In this document: one piece after another, positions 18,058-27,620 of the stretch
Position numbering within the stretch: the stretch's first letter is position 1
Layout: each line of letters opens with the position of its first letter
Source of the DNA: Mycoplana dimorpha
Lineage (GTDB): Bacteria; Pseudomonadota; Alphaproteobacteria; Rhizobiales; Rhizobiaceae
Reading direction: 5' to 3'
NCBI RefSeq assembly: GCF_003046475.1
Contig: NZ_PZZZ01000008.1
Location: forward strand, 186,001-250,000
Length of the DNA: 64,000 nt
Position numbers and translations under genes: made by a program
The notes under the pieces: generated by a model
The model's input: only the letters and a program-made list of their open reading frames with translations
What the model was told of the DNA's origin: nothing
The model's database searches: none

Positions 18058-18528
18058 ATGACGATCCCGCTACGGCAAATGCCGACCGCGCAGAACACCC
18101 TCTTCATTGAACGTCATTTCGACGCGCCGCCGGCGGTGGTATTCCGGCTCTGGACGTCGCCGGACCTGCTCGCACAGTGGTGGGGGCCGCGCGATTTCGT
18201 CTCGCACTCGATCAGGATGGATTTCCGCATCGACGGCCGCTGGAGCGCCGTCGTTCGTTCCCCGCGTGGCGAGGAGTCCGCCATGTCCGGCACCTATCGC
18301 GACATCGTCACGGACCGTCGAATCGCCTTCAGCTTCAGAAGCGATGCCGACAGCCGGGATACTCGTATCGTGGCCACATTCGAGGCCGTCAACAACACAA
18401 CACGACTGGGATTCCATCAATCGCCGTTTGACAGCGAAAACGAACGCGAAGCGTATGGGCAGACCTGGGGCGAATGCTTCGATCGCCTGGAATCATACCT
18501 GCTGCGCGAGCACTGGGACGGCAGCTGA
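18058..18528 (+). CDS. SRPBCC (AHSA1-like) domain protein
   Basis: 156 residues from the ATG at 18058, chosen over the ATG at 18043 because GAGGAG sits about 9 bases upstream. The whole chain is one START/Bet v1-like hydrophobic-pocket fold, with the AHSA1 opening IERHFDAPPAVVFRLWTSPDLLAQWWGP and the end TWGECFDRLESYL. These proteins bind small hydrophobic ligands or act in stress responses, and the role cannot be told from sequence. It converges with the ACT gene with 7 bases between stops. Confidence 0.8.
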   Translation: MTIPLRQMPTAQNTLFIERHFDAPPAVVFRLWTSPDLLAQWWGPRDFVSHSIRMDFRIDGRWSAVVRSPRGEESAMSGTYRDIVTDRRIAFSFRSDADSRDTRIVATFEAVNNTTRLGFHQSPFDSENEREAYGQTWGECFDRLESYLLREHWDGS

Positions 18529-18535
18529 ACCGGCG

Positions 18536-18949
18536 CTAGGCTCCGCAGCCGTTTCGCGAAACCGCCTTCAATGTTTGCAGCGCGCGGTCCGCATCCGCCG
18601 CAGGGACGAAGATGTGGTCGTGGTGGTACGCCGCAACGACGTTGGCGCTGATCCCTGCCCGCGTCAGTGCCCCGGCCACCGTTGCTGTCAGGCCGACCGC
18701 CTCGAGCGACGAATGCACGGCGAGCGTGATCATCCGCATCGGTGCGCTCCGCTCCATGCCGTTTTCGGCTGCAGCCTCCTCCGGCAGGATCAATGTCAGT
18801 CCTTCCGCCTCGCGGAAGGTGCCGACGGGCTTGAGGTGAAGCAAAGGCTCGGCCTGCTCCGGCGGCACGGTGCAGAACACGAAGGTGCCCTCCCGCAATT
18901 GCGGCTCCATCTCCGCCAACAGGCGGTCCAGGTCGGTGATCCCGCTCAT
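18536..18949 (-). CDS. ACT-domain protein (ACT_3/ACT_7 type)
   Basis: 137 residues, apparently two ACT modules. The first has GTFVFCTVPP; the second has MITLAVHSSLEAVGLTATVAGALTRAGISANVVAAYHHDHIFV. ACT modules bind amino acids; this stand-alone pair has no catalytic partner. Its ATG overlaps the stop of a 45-codon upstream reading frame (ATGA). The function is probably amino acid sensing. Confidence 0.78.
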   Translation of the reverse strand: MSGITDLDRLLAEMEPQLREGTFVFCTVPPEQAEPLLHLKPVGTFREAEGLTLILPEEAAAENGMERSAPMRMITLAVHSSLEAVGLTATVAGALTRAGISANVVAAYHHDHIFVPAADADRALQTLKAVSRNGCGA

Positions 18950-19083
18950 CGCGACAGCCTGCTAGAAAAATGCGTCATCGGCTTGCACGGCACGGCAAAT
19001 GCGATTCCCGCGCCTGAACATCGGACGTGGAAGGCGAGCATCCCCGGCTCGGTCGGCGATGCTTTCGGTTGTATGGCGGTCAT
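18946..19083 (-). CDS. candidate 45-residue ORF coupled to the ACT gene
   Basis: ATG at 19083 is preceded by CAGGAGAAC, a good RBS, and its TGA overlaps the ACT gene start (ATGA). The product (MTAIQPKASP... SSRLSR) resembles nothing I recognise. Chance ORFs of this length are common in GC-rich DNA, so this is a weak call resting on RBS and overlap only. Confidence 0.22.
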   Translation of the reverse strand: MTAIQPKASPTEPGMLAFHVRCSGAGIAFAVPCKPMTHFSSRLSR

Positions 19084-19346
19084 GCGTTCTCCTGGCCGCG
19101 GGCGCCTCCCATCAGGTCGCGTGCAGCCTGCGTGCTGCAATCTATGTCCTAAGATGCGGCAGAATCCCATCGCAATTTGCGGGGCAACCACCATAGCGCT
19201 CCGCCCCATACGGTCCGGTTAGCAAGACCCCGCGCTGCCGGAAACGCCACCGGCGGCAAAACGACACCGCGGCGTGATGGCGGCTTCCGGCGCCCAAACG
19301 AGGCGCCGCTTGCCTCCTGGCGCGCCCGCGTATTAACTGCCGCTCC
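18950..19346. other. 397-base divergent intergenic region
   Basis: It separates the minus-strand ACT gene from the plus-strand LysR gene and must contain both promoters. Apart from the weak 45-codon frame next to the ACT gene, I see no gene and no long perfect repeat. Confidence 0.45.
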
Positions 19347-20255
19347 ATGGCTTTCACCCTTCGACAGTTGCAGTATTTCGTCGCCGTCGCCGAACAGGGC
19401 TCCGTCACCCGCGCGGCGCAGATCCTGTCGATCTCGCAATCCTCGATCACCGAAGCCGTGAAGGAGCTTGAGAGCGATCTCGGCGTGGAACTGTTCGAGC
19501 GCCATCCGCGCGGCCTGACGACGACCCACAACGGCCACCAGTTCCTGCGCCACGCGACGAAGATACTCGCCGGCGTTTCCGATGCCCGCCGCTCGTTTTC
19601 GGACAACCGTGCATCCGAGAAGGGACAGCTCAATCTCGGCGTCACCTCGCTCGTGGCGGGATACGTTCTCTCCGACCTGCTCGCCCGCTACCGCCGCGCC
19701 TTTCCCGGCATCGAGGTCAGCGCCATCGAAGACAATGGCTCCTATCTCGAGCATCTCCTGATCGGTGGCGAACTCGACGTCGCCGTCATGGTCATCTCCA
19801 ACCTGCGCGACCGGATGGCACTGCAGGCCGAGATCATCGAGACCTCGCCCTACAGGCTCTGGTTGCCCCTCGGCCATCCGCTCGTCTCCGCCGAGATCAT
19901 CTCCATCGGCGACATCGCCAGGGAACCGCTGATCATGCTGACGGTCGACGAGATCGAGGAGAACACCGGGAAACTGCTTTCCGCCCTCGGCGCCCGCCCG
20001 CACGTCGCCTTCCGGACCCGCTCGGTCGAGGCGGTGCGCAGCCTGGTCGCCACCGGTGCCGGCATCGCACTGTTGCCCGACCTCGTCTACCGGCCCTGGT
20101 CGCTGGAAGGGGACCGCATCGAAAGCCGCGACGTCTCCGGCTCCCTTCCGGTCGTGCAGGTCGGGATGGTCTGGCGCAAGGGATCGGGCCTGCCGCAGTC
20201 CGCCCGCGACTTCGTCGGCATTGCCGAGGCGCTGCGGAGCGGCCGCGGCCGGTAG
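19347..20255 (+). CDS. LysR-family transcriptional regulator
   Basis: 302 residues. The N-terminal winged HTH reads LRQLQYFVAVAEQGSVTRAAQILSIS...ITEAVKELESDLGVELFERH (about residues 4-62). A periplasmic-binding-protein-like effector domain follows (about 92-295). It lies directly upstream of, and in the same direction as, the ydcSTUVW-like transport operon. It is probably that operon's regulator, responding to its substrate. A T-N11-A palindrome lies in the gap. Confidence 0.9.
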   Translation: MAFTLRQLQYFVAVAEQGSVTRAAQILSISQSSITEAVKELESDLGVELFERHPRGLTTTHNGHQFLRHATKILAGVSDARRSFSDNRASEKGQLNLGVTSLVAGYVLSDLLARYRRAFPGIEVSAIEDNGSYLEHLLIGGELDVAVMVISNLRDRMALQAEIIETSPYRLWLPLGHPLVSAEIISIGDIAREPLIMLTVDEIEENTGKLLSALGARPHVAFRTRSVEAVRSLVATGAGIALLPDLVYRPWSLEGDRIESRDVSGSLPVVQVGMVWRKGSGLPQSARDFVGIAEALRSGRGR

Positions 20256-20351
20256 CAGAAATCCGCGAACGGGATCAGCGCCACGGACAAGGTCCGGCGT
20301 TGACGGCCCGGCCAACGGCCATTCAGAAAACCCTGATACATTACCGACGTT

Positions 20352-20364
20352 TCGGAATTTCCGA
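20352..20364. promoter_or_regulatory. T-N11-A palindrome, candidate LysR binding site
   Basis: TCGGAATTTCCGA is a perfect 13-base palindrome with the T-N11-A form typical of LysR boxes. It lies 103 bases before the binding-protein start and 97 bases after the LysR gene end, inside an AT-rich pocket (20335-20395). Confidence 0.5.
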
Positions 20365-20466
20365 TATCGATTTTCTGATTAATGGATTTGCGAAAGCGGC
20401 AAAAAGGGGGCACGCTTCGTTCCGGGAACAATACCGCACAACCAGCGGACAAACCGGGAGACAACC

Positions 20467-21627
20467 ATGAAGCGATTCCTGCATTCCTGCACTGCGCTTA
20501 CGCTTTCCGTCGCATTCGCCACCGCTGCCGTCGCGCAGGAGCCGCTGACGGAACTCGGCAAGGGTGAAGGCGAGGTGTCGATCGTGGCCTGGGCGGGCTA
20601 CATCGAGCGCGGCGAGACCGACAAGAACTACGACTGGGTCACCGACTTCGAGAAGCAGACCGGCTGCAAGGTTTCCGTCAAGACCGCCGCCACCTCAGAT
20701 GAAATGGTGGCGCTGATGAACGAGGGCGGCTTCGATCTGGTCACCGCTTCCGGCGACGCCTCCAATCGCCTGATCGCCGGCAAGCGCGTCCAGCCGATCA
20801 ACACCGACCTGATCCCGAGCTGGAAGACCATCGACGAGCGCCTGCAGAACGCGCCGTGGAACACCGTCAAGGGCGTCCACTACGGCACCCCCTATCTCTG
20901 GGGTCCGAACGTCCTGATGTACAACACCGAGGTTTTCAAGGGCGAGGCCCCGAAGAGCTGGAACGTCGTGTTCGAGGAAATGACGCTGCCCGACGGCAAG
21001 TCGAACAAGGGCCGCATCCAGGCCTATGACGGCCCGATCCACATCGCCGACGCCGCCAACTACCTGATGGCGCACAAGCCGGAACTCGGCATCAAGGACC
21101 CCTACGAGCTCAACGAAGACCAGTACAAGGCGGCGCTCGACCTGCTGCGCGTGCAGCGCACTCTCGTCGGCCGCTACTGGCACGATGCGATGATCCAGAT
21201 CGACGACTTCAAGAACGAGGGCGTCGTCGCCTCCGGCTCGTGGCCCTTCCAGGTCAACCTGATGCAGGCGGAAAAGCAGCCGATCGCCTCGACCTTCCCG
21301 GAGGAAGGGGTGACGGGCTGGTCGGACACGACCATGCTGCACGCCGACAGCCAGCACCCGAACTGCGCCTACATGTGGATGGAGCATTCGCTGTCGCCGA
21401 AGGTGCAGGGTGACGCCGCCGCCTGGTTCGGCGCCGTGCCGTCCGTGCCAGCCGCCTGCAAGGGCAATGCCTTGCTGGGCGACGAGGGCTGCAAGACCAA
21501 CGGTTTCGAGAACTTCGACAAGATCCGGTTCTGGAAGACGCCGACGTCGAAGTGCGAGACCCAGGGCGAATGCGTGCCCTATCACCGCTGGGTGTCCGAC
21601 TATATCGGCGTGATCGGCGGCCGCTGA
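20467..21627 (+). CDS. ABC transporter substrate-binding protein, PotD/YdcS-like
   Basis: 386 residues with a Sec signal peptide (MKRFLHSC...AVAQE, cleavage near 24). It is a polyamine-type (SBP_bac family 1/PotD) periplasmic protein, with GEGEVSIVAWAGYIE, FDLVTASGDASNRLI and a C-terminal half rich in conserved Trp and Cys. Length and gene order (binding protein, ATPase, two permeases, aldehyde dehydrogenase) match E. coli ydcSTUVW. The ligand is likely a polyamine, aminoaldehyde or betaine-like cation; sequence cannot choose. Confidence 0.9.
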   Translation: MKRFLHSCTALTLSVAFATAAVAQEPLTELGKGEGEVSIVAWAGYIERGETDKNYDWVTDFEKQTGCKVSVKTAATSDEMVALMNEGGFDLVTASGDASNRLIAGKRVQPINTDLIPSWKTIDERLQNAPWNTVKGVHYGTPYLWGPNVLMYNTEVFKGEAPKSWNVVFEEMTLPDGKSNKGRIQAYDGPIHIADAANYLMAHKPELGIKDPYELNEDQYKAALDLLRVQRTLVGRYWHDAMIQIDDFKNEGVVASGSWPFQVNLMQAEKQPIASTFPEEGVTGWSDTTMLHADSQHPNCAYMWMEHSLSPKVQGDAAAWFGAVPSVPAACKGNALLGDEGCKTNGFENFDKIRFWKTPTSKCETQGECVPYHRWVSDYIGVIGGR

Positions 21628-21641
21628 TCGCTGCTCTGCCA

Positions 21642-21658
21642 CCTCCCCAACAGGGAGG
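21642..21658 (+). other. hairpin after the binding-protein gene
   Basis: CCTCCC and GGGAGG pair around 5 bases, 14 bases after the stop. The 209-base gap to the ATPase gene is further filled by G/C-rich degenerate inverted repeats reminiscent of rhizobial intergenic elements. No gene. Confidence 0.35.
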
Positions 21659-21836
21659 ATTGGTCCGGGCCGGGAGGGGCATTCCCTCGCTCGAACGAGA
21701 ATTGTTCCCTCCCAGCCCTCACCCCCAAGCGGGGCGAGGGCAAGCAAGGGTGCGGCCTGCCCGTGCCCCCTCGCCGCCCCGCCTGCGCAAGGAAACTGGC
21801 CGGCATGCCGGGGCAAAACATAACATCGGAGTTCCC

Positions 21837-22835
21837 ATGACCGCCGTCCTGTTCGAGAATGTTTCCCGCCACTTCGGGGCCGTGCGCGCCGTCGACAGCG
21901 TGAACCTCGCCATCGCCGAGGGCGAATTCTTCGCCATGCTCGGCCCGTCCGGCTCGGGCAAGACCACGTGCCTGCGGCTGATGGCCGGCTTCGAGCAGCC
22001 GACCGGCGGGCACATCGAGATCTTCGGCGAGACCGCCGAGGGCGTGCCGCCCTACCGGCGCAACGTCAACACCGTGTTCCAGGACTATGCGCTCTTCCCG
22101 CATCTCTCCATCCTGGAGAACGTCGCCTACGGGCTGATGGTCAGGGGCATTGCCAAGGCCGAGCGGCTGAAGGCGGCCGAGAACGCTCTCGCCATGGTCA
22201 AGCTTCCCGGCTACGGCAGCCGCCGCCCTGGCCAGCTTTCGGGCGGCCAGCGCCAGCGCGTGGCGCTCGCCCGGGCGCTCGTCAACCGCCCGCGCGTGCT
22301 CTTGCTCGACGAGCCGCTCGGGGCGCTCGACCTGAAGCTGCGCGAGCAGATGCAGGAGGAGTTGAAGGCGCTGCAGAAGTCGCTCGGCATCACCTTCGTG
22401 TTCGTCACCCATGACCAGGGCGAGGCCCTTTCGATGGCCGACCGCATCGCCGTCTTCAACGAGGGCCGGGTGCAGCAACTGGGGACGCCGGAGGACGTCT
22501 ACAAGCGGCCGCAGACCCGCTTCGTCGCCGACTTCGTCGGTTCGTCGAACGTGTTGGCCCCGTCCTTCGTCCACAGCCTCGGCTATCCCGCCCGCTACGC
22601 AAGCCTGCGTCCCGAGGCGCTGGCACTCGGCGAAGGCGGATCGAACGCCAGGCGCTTTTCCGGCACCGTGGTCGCGACCAGCTTCCTCGGCGCCACCAAC
22701 CGCCTGACTGTTGAGGCAGCGGGCACCCGAATTGCCGCCATGCTTCCGGCCTCGGCCGCCGTTCCGCCGCAGGGCACGGGCGTCACCCTTTCGTTTGCAG
22801 CAGAAGACCTGCACCTGATGGACGAAGCCGCATGA
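21837..22835 (+). CDS. ABC transporter ATP-binding protein, PotA/YdcT-like
   Basis: 332 residues from the ATG at 21837; the in-frame upstream extension is repeat sequence. It has Walker A GPSGSGKTT, Q-loop FQDYALFPH, signature LSGGQRQR, Walker B VLLLDEPLGALD and H-loop VTHDQ. A shortened C-terminal TOBE domain follows (about 255-332). It powers the permeases encoded next, with a 4-base overlap. Confidence 0.93.
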   Translation: MTAVLFENVSRHFGAVRAVDSVNLAIAEGEFFAMLGPSGSGKTTCLRLMAGFEQPTGGHIEIFGETAEGVPPYRRNVNTVFQDYALFPHLSILENVAYGLMVRGIAKAERLKAAENALAMVKLPGYGSRRPGQLSGGQRQRVALARALVNRPRVLLLDEPLGALDLKLREQMQEELKALQKSLGITFVFVTHDQGEALSMADRIAVFNEGRVQQLGTPEDVYKRPQTRFVADFVGSSNVLAPSFVHSLGYPARYASLRPEALALGEGGSNARRFSGTVVATSFLGATNRLTVEAAGTRIAAMLPASAAVPPQGTGVTLSFAAEDLHLMDEAA

Positions 22836-23782
22836 GCGTGGTCGCCGAAAACCCCATCCTCGCGCGCCGGACAAGCACGTTCGGACGCCTGTCGGATTAT
22901 TTCTGGCTCAATCCGAAGCTTTTTCTCCTGATGCTGCTCGCCCCGCCGCTACCCTGGCTCGGCATCATTTATCTCGGTTCGCTCTTCGCCCTGCTCCTGC
23001 AGAGCTTCTTTTCGATCGACGAGTTCTCCGGCCTCATCAACTACGAGTTCACGCTGGACACTTATCGTCAGCTGTTGATCCCGGCCAATTTCGACATCAT
23101 CCTGCGCACCGTGATCATGGCGGCGCTGGTGACGCTCGCGTCTGCCCTGATCGCCTTTCCGATCGCCTATTACGCAGCCCGGTACGCCCGCGGCAAATGG
23201 AAGGCGCTGTTCTATCTCGCCGTCATGCTGCCGCTCTGGTCGAGCTATCTCGTCAAGGTCTACGCTTGGAAGCTGATCCTTGCGAAGGAGGGCATCCTCA
23301 ACTGGGGGTTTGCCAAGCTGCACCTGACCTGGCTGCTCGACGCCTGGCTGGCGCTGCCGGTGGTCGGCGGCAACTCGCTGTCGATCAGCTACACCGGCAC
23401 CTTCATCGTCTTCGTCTATGTCTGGATGCCGTTCATGATCCTGCCGATCCAGGCGGCGCTCGAACGCGTGCCGGTGAACCTGATAGAGGCCTCCGCCGAC
23501 CTCGGCGGCAATCCCGGGCAGACCTTCCGCCACGTGCTGTTCCCGCTGGCGCTGCCGGGCATCATCGCCGGCTCGATCTTCACCTTCTCGCTGACCCTCG
23601 GCGACTACATCATCCCGCAAATCATCGGCTCGTCGCGCCTGTTCATCGGCCAGGCCGTCTACGCCCAGCAGGGCACGGCCGGCAACATCCCGCTTGCCGC
23701 CGCCTTCACCGTCGTGCCGATCGTCATCATGGGCTTCTACCTGTGGATGGCCAAGAAACGGGGGGCCTTCGATGCGCTCTGA
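22832..23782 (+). CDS. ABC transporter permease, PotB/YdcU-like
   Basis: 316 residues, with about six transmembrane helices, a long N-terminal cytoplasmic part and the EAA loop [25 protein letters not shown]. It starts ATGA-overlapped with the ATPase gene and overlaps the next permease by 11 bases. It is one half of the channel. Confidence 0.92.
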   Translation: MSVVAENPILARRTSTFGRLSDYFWLNPKLFLLMLLAPPLPWLGIIYLGSLFALLLQSFFSIDEFSGLINYEFTLDTYRQLLIPANFDIILRTVIMAALVTLASALIAFPIAYYAARYARGKWKALFYLAVMLPLWSSYLVKVYAWKLILAKEGILNWGFAKLHLTWLLDAWLALPVVGGNSLSISYTGTFIVFVYVWMPFMILPIQAALERVPVNLIEASADLGGNPGQTFRHVLFPLALPGIIAGSIFTFSLTLGDYIIPQIIGSSRLFIGQAVYAQQGTAGNIPLAAAFTVVPIVIMGFYLWMAKKRGAFDAL

Positions 23783-24584
23783 CCGTTCCTCCGCTCCCAT
23801 GAGCCTGAAGATCACCGCGGCCGCAGGCCTGCTGTTCATGCACCTGCCGATCCTGCTGATCTTCGTCTATGCCTTTACCACCGAGGAAAAGAGCTACCAG
23901 TTCCCGCCGCCAGGCTTCACGCTCAACTGGTTGGCAGTGGCCTGGAACCGGCCGGACGTGTGGGCGGCGCTCAGTCTCTCCGTCCGCGTGGCGTCAATCG
24001 CCACCGCCGTGGCGCTGGTGCTCGGCACGCTGTGTGCGGCGGCTGTCAGCCAGACCCGCTTCTTCGGCCGGGAGGCGATTTCGCTGCTCGTCATCCTGCC
24101 GATCGCCCTGCCCGGCATTATCACCGGCATCGCGCTGCGCTCGGCATTCTCGTTTGCCGACATTCCCTTCTCGTTCTGGACGATCGTGCTCGGCCACGCG
24201 ACCTTTTGCGTCGTCGTCGTCTACAACAACGCCGTCGCCCGCTTCCGGCGCATCTCCGGCTCGATGATCGAGGCCTCGATGGACCTCGGCGCCGACGGCT
24301 TCCAGACGTTCCGCTACGTGATCCTGCCGAACATCGGCACGGCGCTTCTCGCCGGCGGCATGCTCGCCTTCGCGCTGTCGTTCGACGAGGTGATCGTCAC
24401 GACCTTTACCGCCGGCCAGCAGCAGACGCTGCCGATCTGGATGCTGGAGGAACTGGTGCGGCCGCGCCAGCGTCCGGTCACCAACGTGGTCGCCATGGTG
24501 GTGGTGCTCGTCACCTTCCTGCCGATCCTCGCCGCCTACTACCTCACCCGCGAAGGCGACCAGATCGCTGGCGCCGGCAAGTAA
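23772..24584 (+). CDS. ABC transporter permease, PotC/YdcV-like
   Basis: 270 residues from the ATG at 23772; MSLKI at 23799 is an alternative start. There are six predicted helices and the EAA loop [23 protein letters not shown]. The polyamine-permease motif [16 protein letters not shown] is present. It is the second half of the channel. Confidence 0.92.
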   Translation: MRSDRSSAPMSLKITAAAGLLFMHLPILLIFVYAFTTEEKSYQFPPPGFTLNWLAVAWNRPDVWAALSLSVRVASIATAVALVLGTLCAAAVSQTRFFGREAISLLVILPIALPGIITGIALRSAFSFADIPFSFWTIVLGHATFCVVVVYNNAVARFRRISGSMIEASMDLGADGFQTFRYVILPNIGTALLAGGMLAFALSFDEVIVTTFTAGQQQTLPIWMLEELVRPRQRPVTNVVAMVVVLVTFLPILAAYYLTREGDQIAGAGK

Positions 24585-24615
24585 CAACAGCCTTGGGACA
24601 ATGGGAGACCTTGTG

Positions 24616-26043
24616 ATGGATACGCAGATGCTGATCGGCTCGCGCTTCGAGGCCGGCACCGAAACGGAGGAGCACATCCTCAACCCGAAGACCGGCGAGA
24701 CCGTGGTCAACCTGCCGGAAGCCTCGCATGCGCAGATCGACGCCGCCGTCGACGCGGCGGAGAAGGCCTTCACCTCCTGGTCGATGACAACGCCCGGCGA
24801 GCGCTCCAGCTATCTGCTGAGGATCGCCGATGCGATCGAGCGGGATGCCGACGGCTTTGCGGCGCTCGAATCGCTCAATTGCGGCAAGCCGATCAACGCC
24901 GTCCGTAACGACGAAATCCCCGCGATCGTCGATTGCTGGCGCTTCTTCGCGGGCGCGGTGCGCTCCATGCATGCAACCGTCGCCGGCGAATATCTGCCCG
25001 GTCACACCTCGATGATCCGCCGCGACCCGGTCGGCATCATCGGCTCGATCGCGCCCTGGAACTATCCGCTGATGATGATGGCCTGGAAGCTGGCGCCGGC
25101 GATCGCCGGCGGCAACACGGTCGTCTTCAAGCCGTCCGAACAGACGCCGCTGACCGCCCTGAAAATGGCGAAGCTGCTCGCCGACATCCTGCCCGAAGGC
25201 GTCGTGAACATCGTGCTCGGTCGCGGCGAGACCGTCGGCAACGCGCTGATCAACCATCCGAAGATCAACATGGTCTCGATCACCGGCGACGTCGCCACCG
25301 GCAAGAAGGTGCTCGCCGCCGCCTCCAAGACCGTGAAGCGCACCCATCTCGAGCTCGGCGGCAAGGCGCCGGTCATCGTCTATGACGATGCGGACCTCGA
25401 CGCGGTCGTAAACGGCATCCGCGCCTTCGGCTACTACAATGCCGGCCAGGACTGCACCGCCGCCTGCCGCATCTATGCCGAAGACGGCATCTACGAAAGG
25501 TTCGTCGCCGACCTGTCGTCGGCCGTGTCGAGCATCCGCTTCAACCAGGCCGACGACACCGAGAACGAAATCGGCCCGCTGATTTCGAAGCGCCAGCGCG
25601 ACCGTGTCGCGAGCTTCGTCGAGCGTGCTGCCGAAGTGAAGCACATCGAAGTGACCACCGGCGGGCGGCCCGGCAGCGAGCAGGGCTTTTTCTACCAGCC
25701 GACGGTCGTCGCCGGTGCGACGCAGGAGGACGAGATCGTCCGCCGCGAGGTGTTCGGCCCGGTGGTCTCCGTGACGCGTTTCTCCGGCGAGGACCAGGTG
25801 CTTGCCTGGGCCAATGACAGCGACTACGGCCTCGCCTCGTCGGTCTGGACGAAGGACATCTCCAAGGCGATGCGGGCCGCCGCGCGGCTGCAATACGGCT
25901 GCACCTGGATCAACACCCACTTCATGCTGTGCAACGAGATGCCGCATGGCGGCGTCAAGCAGTCGGGCTATGGCAAGGACATGTCGATCTATGCGCTGGA
26001 GGACTATACCGCCGTCCGGCACGTGATGATCAATCACGGCTGA
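24616..26043 (+). CDS. aldehyde dehydrogenase, gamma-aminobutyraldehyde/betaine-aldehyde type (PatD/YdcW-like)
   Basis: 475 residues from the ATG at 24616 (GGGAGA seven bases before); an ATG at 24601 would add five residues. The NAD-binding Rossmann fold has PWNYPLMM. General base Glu246 is in ELGGKAP and nucleophile Cys280 in [11 protein letters not shown]. Length and residue numbers coincide with E. coli PatD/YdcW, which oxidises 4-aminobutyraldehyde. With a carnitine module elsewhere in the window, 4-trimethylaminobutyraldehyde, giving gamma-butyrobetaine, is an alternative substrate. It is the last gene of the operon. Confidence 0.9.
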   Translation: MDTQMLIGSRFEAGTETEEHILNPKTGETVVNLPEASHAQIDAAVDAAEKAFTSWSMTTPGERSSYLLRIADAIERDADGFAALESLNCGKPINAVRNDEIPAIVDCWRFFAGAVRSMHATVAGEYLPGHTSMIRRDPVGIIGSIAPWNYPLMMMAWKLAPAIAGGNTVVFKPSEQTPLTALKMAKLLADILPEGVVNIVLGRGETVGNALINHPKINMVSITGDVATGKKVLAAASKTVKRTHLELGGKAPVIVYDDADLDAVVNGIRAFGYYNAGQDCTAACRIYAEDGIYERFVADLSSAVSSIRFNQADDTENEIGPLISKRQRDRVASFVERAAEVKHIEVTTGGRPGSEQGFFYQPTVVAGATQEDEIVRREVFGPVVSVTRFSGEDQVLAWANDSDYGLASSVWTKDISKAMRAAARLQYGCTWINTHFMLCNEMPHGGVKQSGYGKDMSIYALEDYTAVRHVMINHG

Positions 26044-26158
26044 CCTGCGTTGCGACCGGCCCGGCAGACGCACTGCCGGGCCGCTCCTGCCACACTAGCA
26101 ATCGAGGAACAATTCCCGTCCTCCGTGCGTCTATCCCGCATCAACGGAGAACGACGCA

Positions 26159-26332
26159 ATGCTTAAATGGGCCCTGATCTTCCTCGTCATTTCGCTGGTC
26201 GCCGGCTTCCTCGGCTTCCGCGGCGTCTCGTCCGCCGCGGCCACGGTGGCAAAGATTCTCTTCGCCATTGCGATCATTCTCTTCGTGATTTTCCTGATTC
26301 TCGCCTACATGGCCGGAGGTGGCGTCATTTAG
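26159..26332 (+). CDS. DUF1328 small membrane protein (YtjA-like)
   Basis: 57 residues from ATG 26159 with GGAGA eight bases upstream. Two hydrophobic helices flank [17 protein letters not shown], and the chain starts [20 protein letters not shown], both typical of DUF1328. The family sits in the inner membrane, often near stress genes; its function is unknown. Confidence 0.85.
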   Translation: MLKWALIFLVISLVAGFLGFRGVSSAAATVAKILFAIAIILFVIFLILAYMAGGGVI

Positions 26333-26454
26333 GCCAGGCGCCGGGTTCGACGCGAGCGCCGCCCGGCACCGCCCTGTGGAACAGGCACGGCGGGCCGCTG
26401 GCAGGGCTTTTGGCTTTCCGCGCATCACGCTATATGGACATCAGGAGGACCTTG

Positions 26455-26961
26455 ATGTTCTGGGCATTCGCTGTCGTCGCCGTCGCAATACTCTACCTTG
26501 CCGTGCGCTATAAGAAGTTCCAGAGCTGGGTCGAGCCCGTCCTCACAATCGCGGTCGCCTTAGGGCTGGCCGTCGCCCTGCTCCTGTGGTTCACGGAAAA
26601 CCGCAGCGTCGCCCCGGTACCGGCCCCTCCCGCCGATACGATCGCGCCAGAGGAAATCGAGCTGTCGGACCTGCAGTTCGCCCCCGGCCAGCCGGCGACC
26701 AGCTACCGCGTCACCGGTACGATCACCAACAAGAGCGCCGTCGCGCTCCAGTCCTTTCGCCTCGACATCACCCTTGCCGACTGTCCGGGCGAACCCTGCC
26801 GATCGCTCGGCACCGACAGCGCGCTGATCATCGCGCGCGTGCCGCCCGGCCAGACGCAACCCTTCACCACCTTCGCCGTTTTCACCGGCGGCGATCTCGT
26901 GCCGGTGAAGGCGCCTCGCTGGTCCTGGTCGATCAGCGACGTGCGGCCGCTCGCGCGGTGA
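26455..26961 (+). CDS. hypothetical membrane-anchored protein
   Basis: 168 residues. The ATG at 26455 is preferred because AGGAGGA lies six bases upstream. Two N-terminal transmembrane segments (about 1-18 and 28-45) precede a Pro-rich linker (VAPVPAPPADT). A soluble immunoglobulin-like region of about 100 residues follows (YRVTGTITNKSAVALQSFRLDITLADC). That region looks like the FxLYD/DUF3426-type domains of exported proteins. The function is unknown. Two Cys residues close together (DCPGEPC) could form a disulfide outside the cytoplasm. Confidence 0.7.
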   Translation: MFWAFAVVAVAILYLAVRYKKFQSWVEPVLTIAVALGLAVALLLWFTENRSVAPVPAPPADTIAPEEIELSDLQFAPGQPATSYRVTGTITNKSAVALQSFRLDITLADCPGEPCRSLGTDSALIIARVPPGQTQPFTTFAVFTGGDLVPVKAPRWSWSISDVRPLAR

Positions 26962-26995
26962 GTTCCGGCAAGCTCCGCAGCTTTGGAAAGATGTG

Positions 26996-27568
26996 CTAGG
27001 CGGGAACGCCCAGGGTTTCGAGCACATCGGCCGTCCGCACGACTGTCGCGAACTCCTCGCGCAAGGTCGCAACATGGGCGCGGTGGATCTCCCGGGCCGG
27101 GATCATGCCGCCATCGCCGTCGGGCAGGTCAAAGCAGTCGCAGGCATCCTCGACGAGGATGACGCGCAGGCCGAGATTTGCGCCGACCCGCACGCTCGTC
27201 GACACGCACATGTCGGTCGAGATGCCGAACAGCACCACCGTATCGACGCCGAGACGCCGCAGCCGCAGGTCGAGATCCGTGCCGATGAAGGCGGCGTTCA
27301 CGCTCTTTGTGACCAGCGGCTCGCCCGGCAGCGGTCCGAAGCCGGGCCGAAAGGCGTTCCCCGGGGCCCCGGGCCGAAGCGTCGAGTTCGGCTCGACGCT
27401 GTCGTGGCGGACGTGGATCAACGGTCGGCCGGCAGCGCGCCAAGCCGCAAGCAGCGCGAGGCCGTTCTCGTCGACCTTGTCGTTCCAACGGCTGGGCCAG
27501 GGGGCTGTGTCGAAGGCCTGCTGCATGTCGATCGGAATGAGGGCGGCGTTCTGGGGGATTGTCGGCAT
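26996..27568 (-). CDS. isochorismatase-family cysteine hydrolase
   Basis: 190 residues from ATG 27568 with GGAGAA upstream. The catalytic triad is in place: Asp14 (IPIDMQQAF), Lys88 (VTKSVNAAF) and Cys121 (GISTDMCVSTSVR). The family hydrolyses isochorismate, nicotinamide, N-carbamoyl amines and similar bonds. The specificity is not readable from sequence. It is divergent from an Lrp gene with repeated CGGACG boxes between them, so it is probably Lrp-controlled. Confidence 0.86.
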   Translation of the reverse strand: MPTIPQNAALIPIDMQQAFDTAPWPSRWNDKVDENGLALLAAWRAAGRPLIHVRHDSVEPNSTLRPGAPGNAFRPGFGPLPGEPLVTKSVNAAFIGTDLDLRLRRLGVDTVVLFGISTDMCVSTSVRVGANLGLRVILVEDACDCFDLPDGDGGMIPAREIHRAHVATLREEFATVVRTADVLETLGVPA

Positions 27569-27620
27569 TCGGGTTCTCCGTGGGTGGATGATCGGGTGAA
27601 TGACCGGACCGTAGTTGCTT

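Noticed and set aside
18107-19222. 371-codon plus-strand frame across the SRPBCC and ACT genes
   Set aside because: It runs through two convergent genes with better codon use and recognisable domains.
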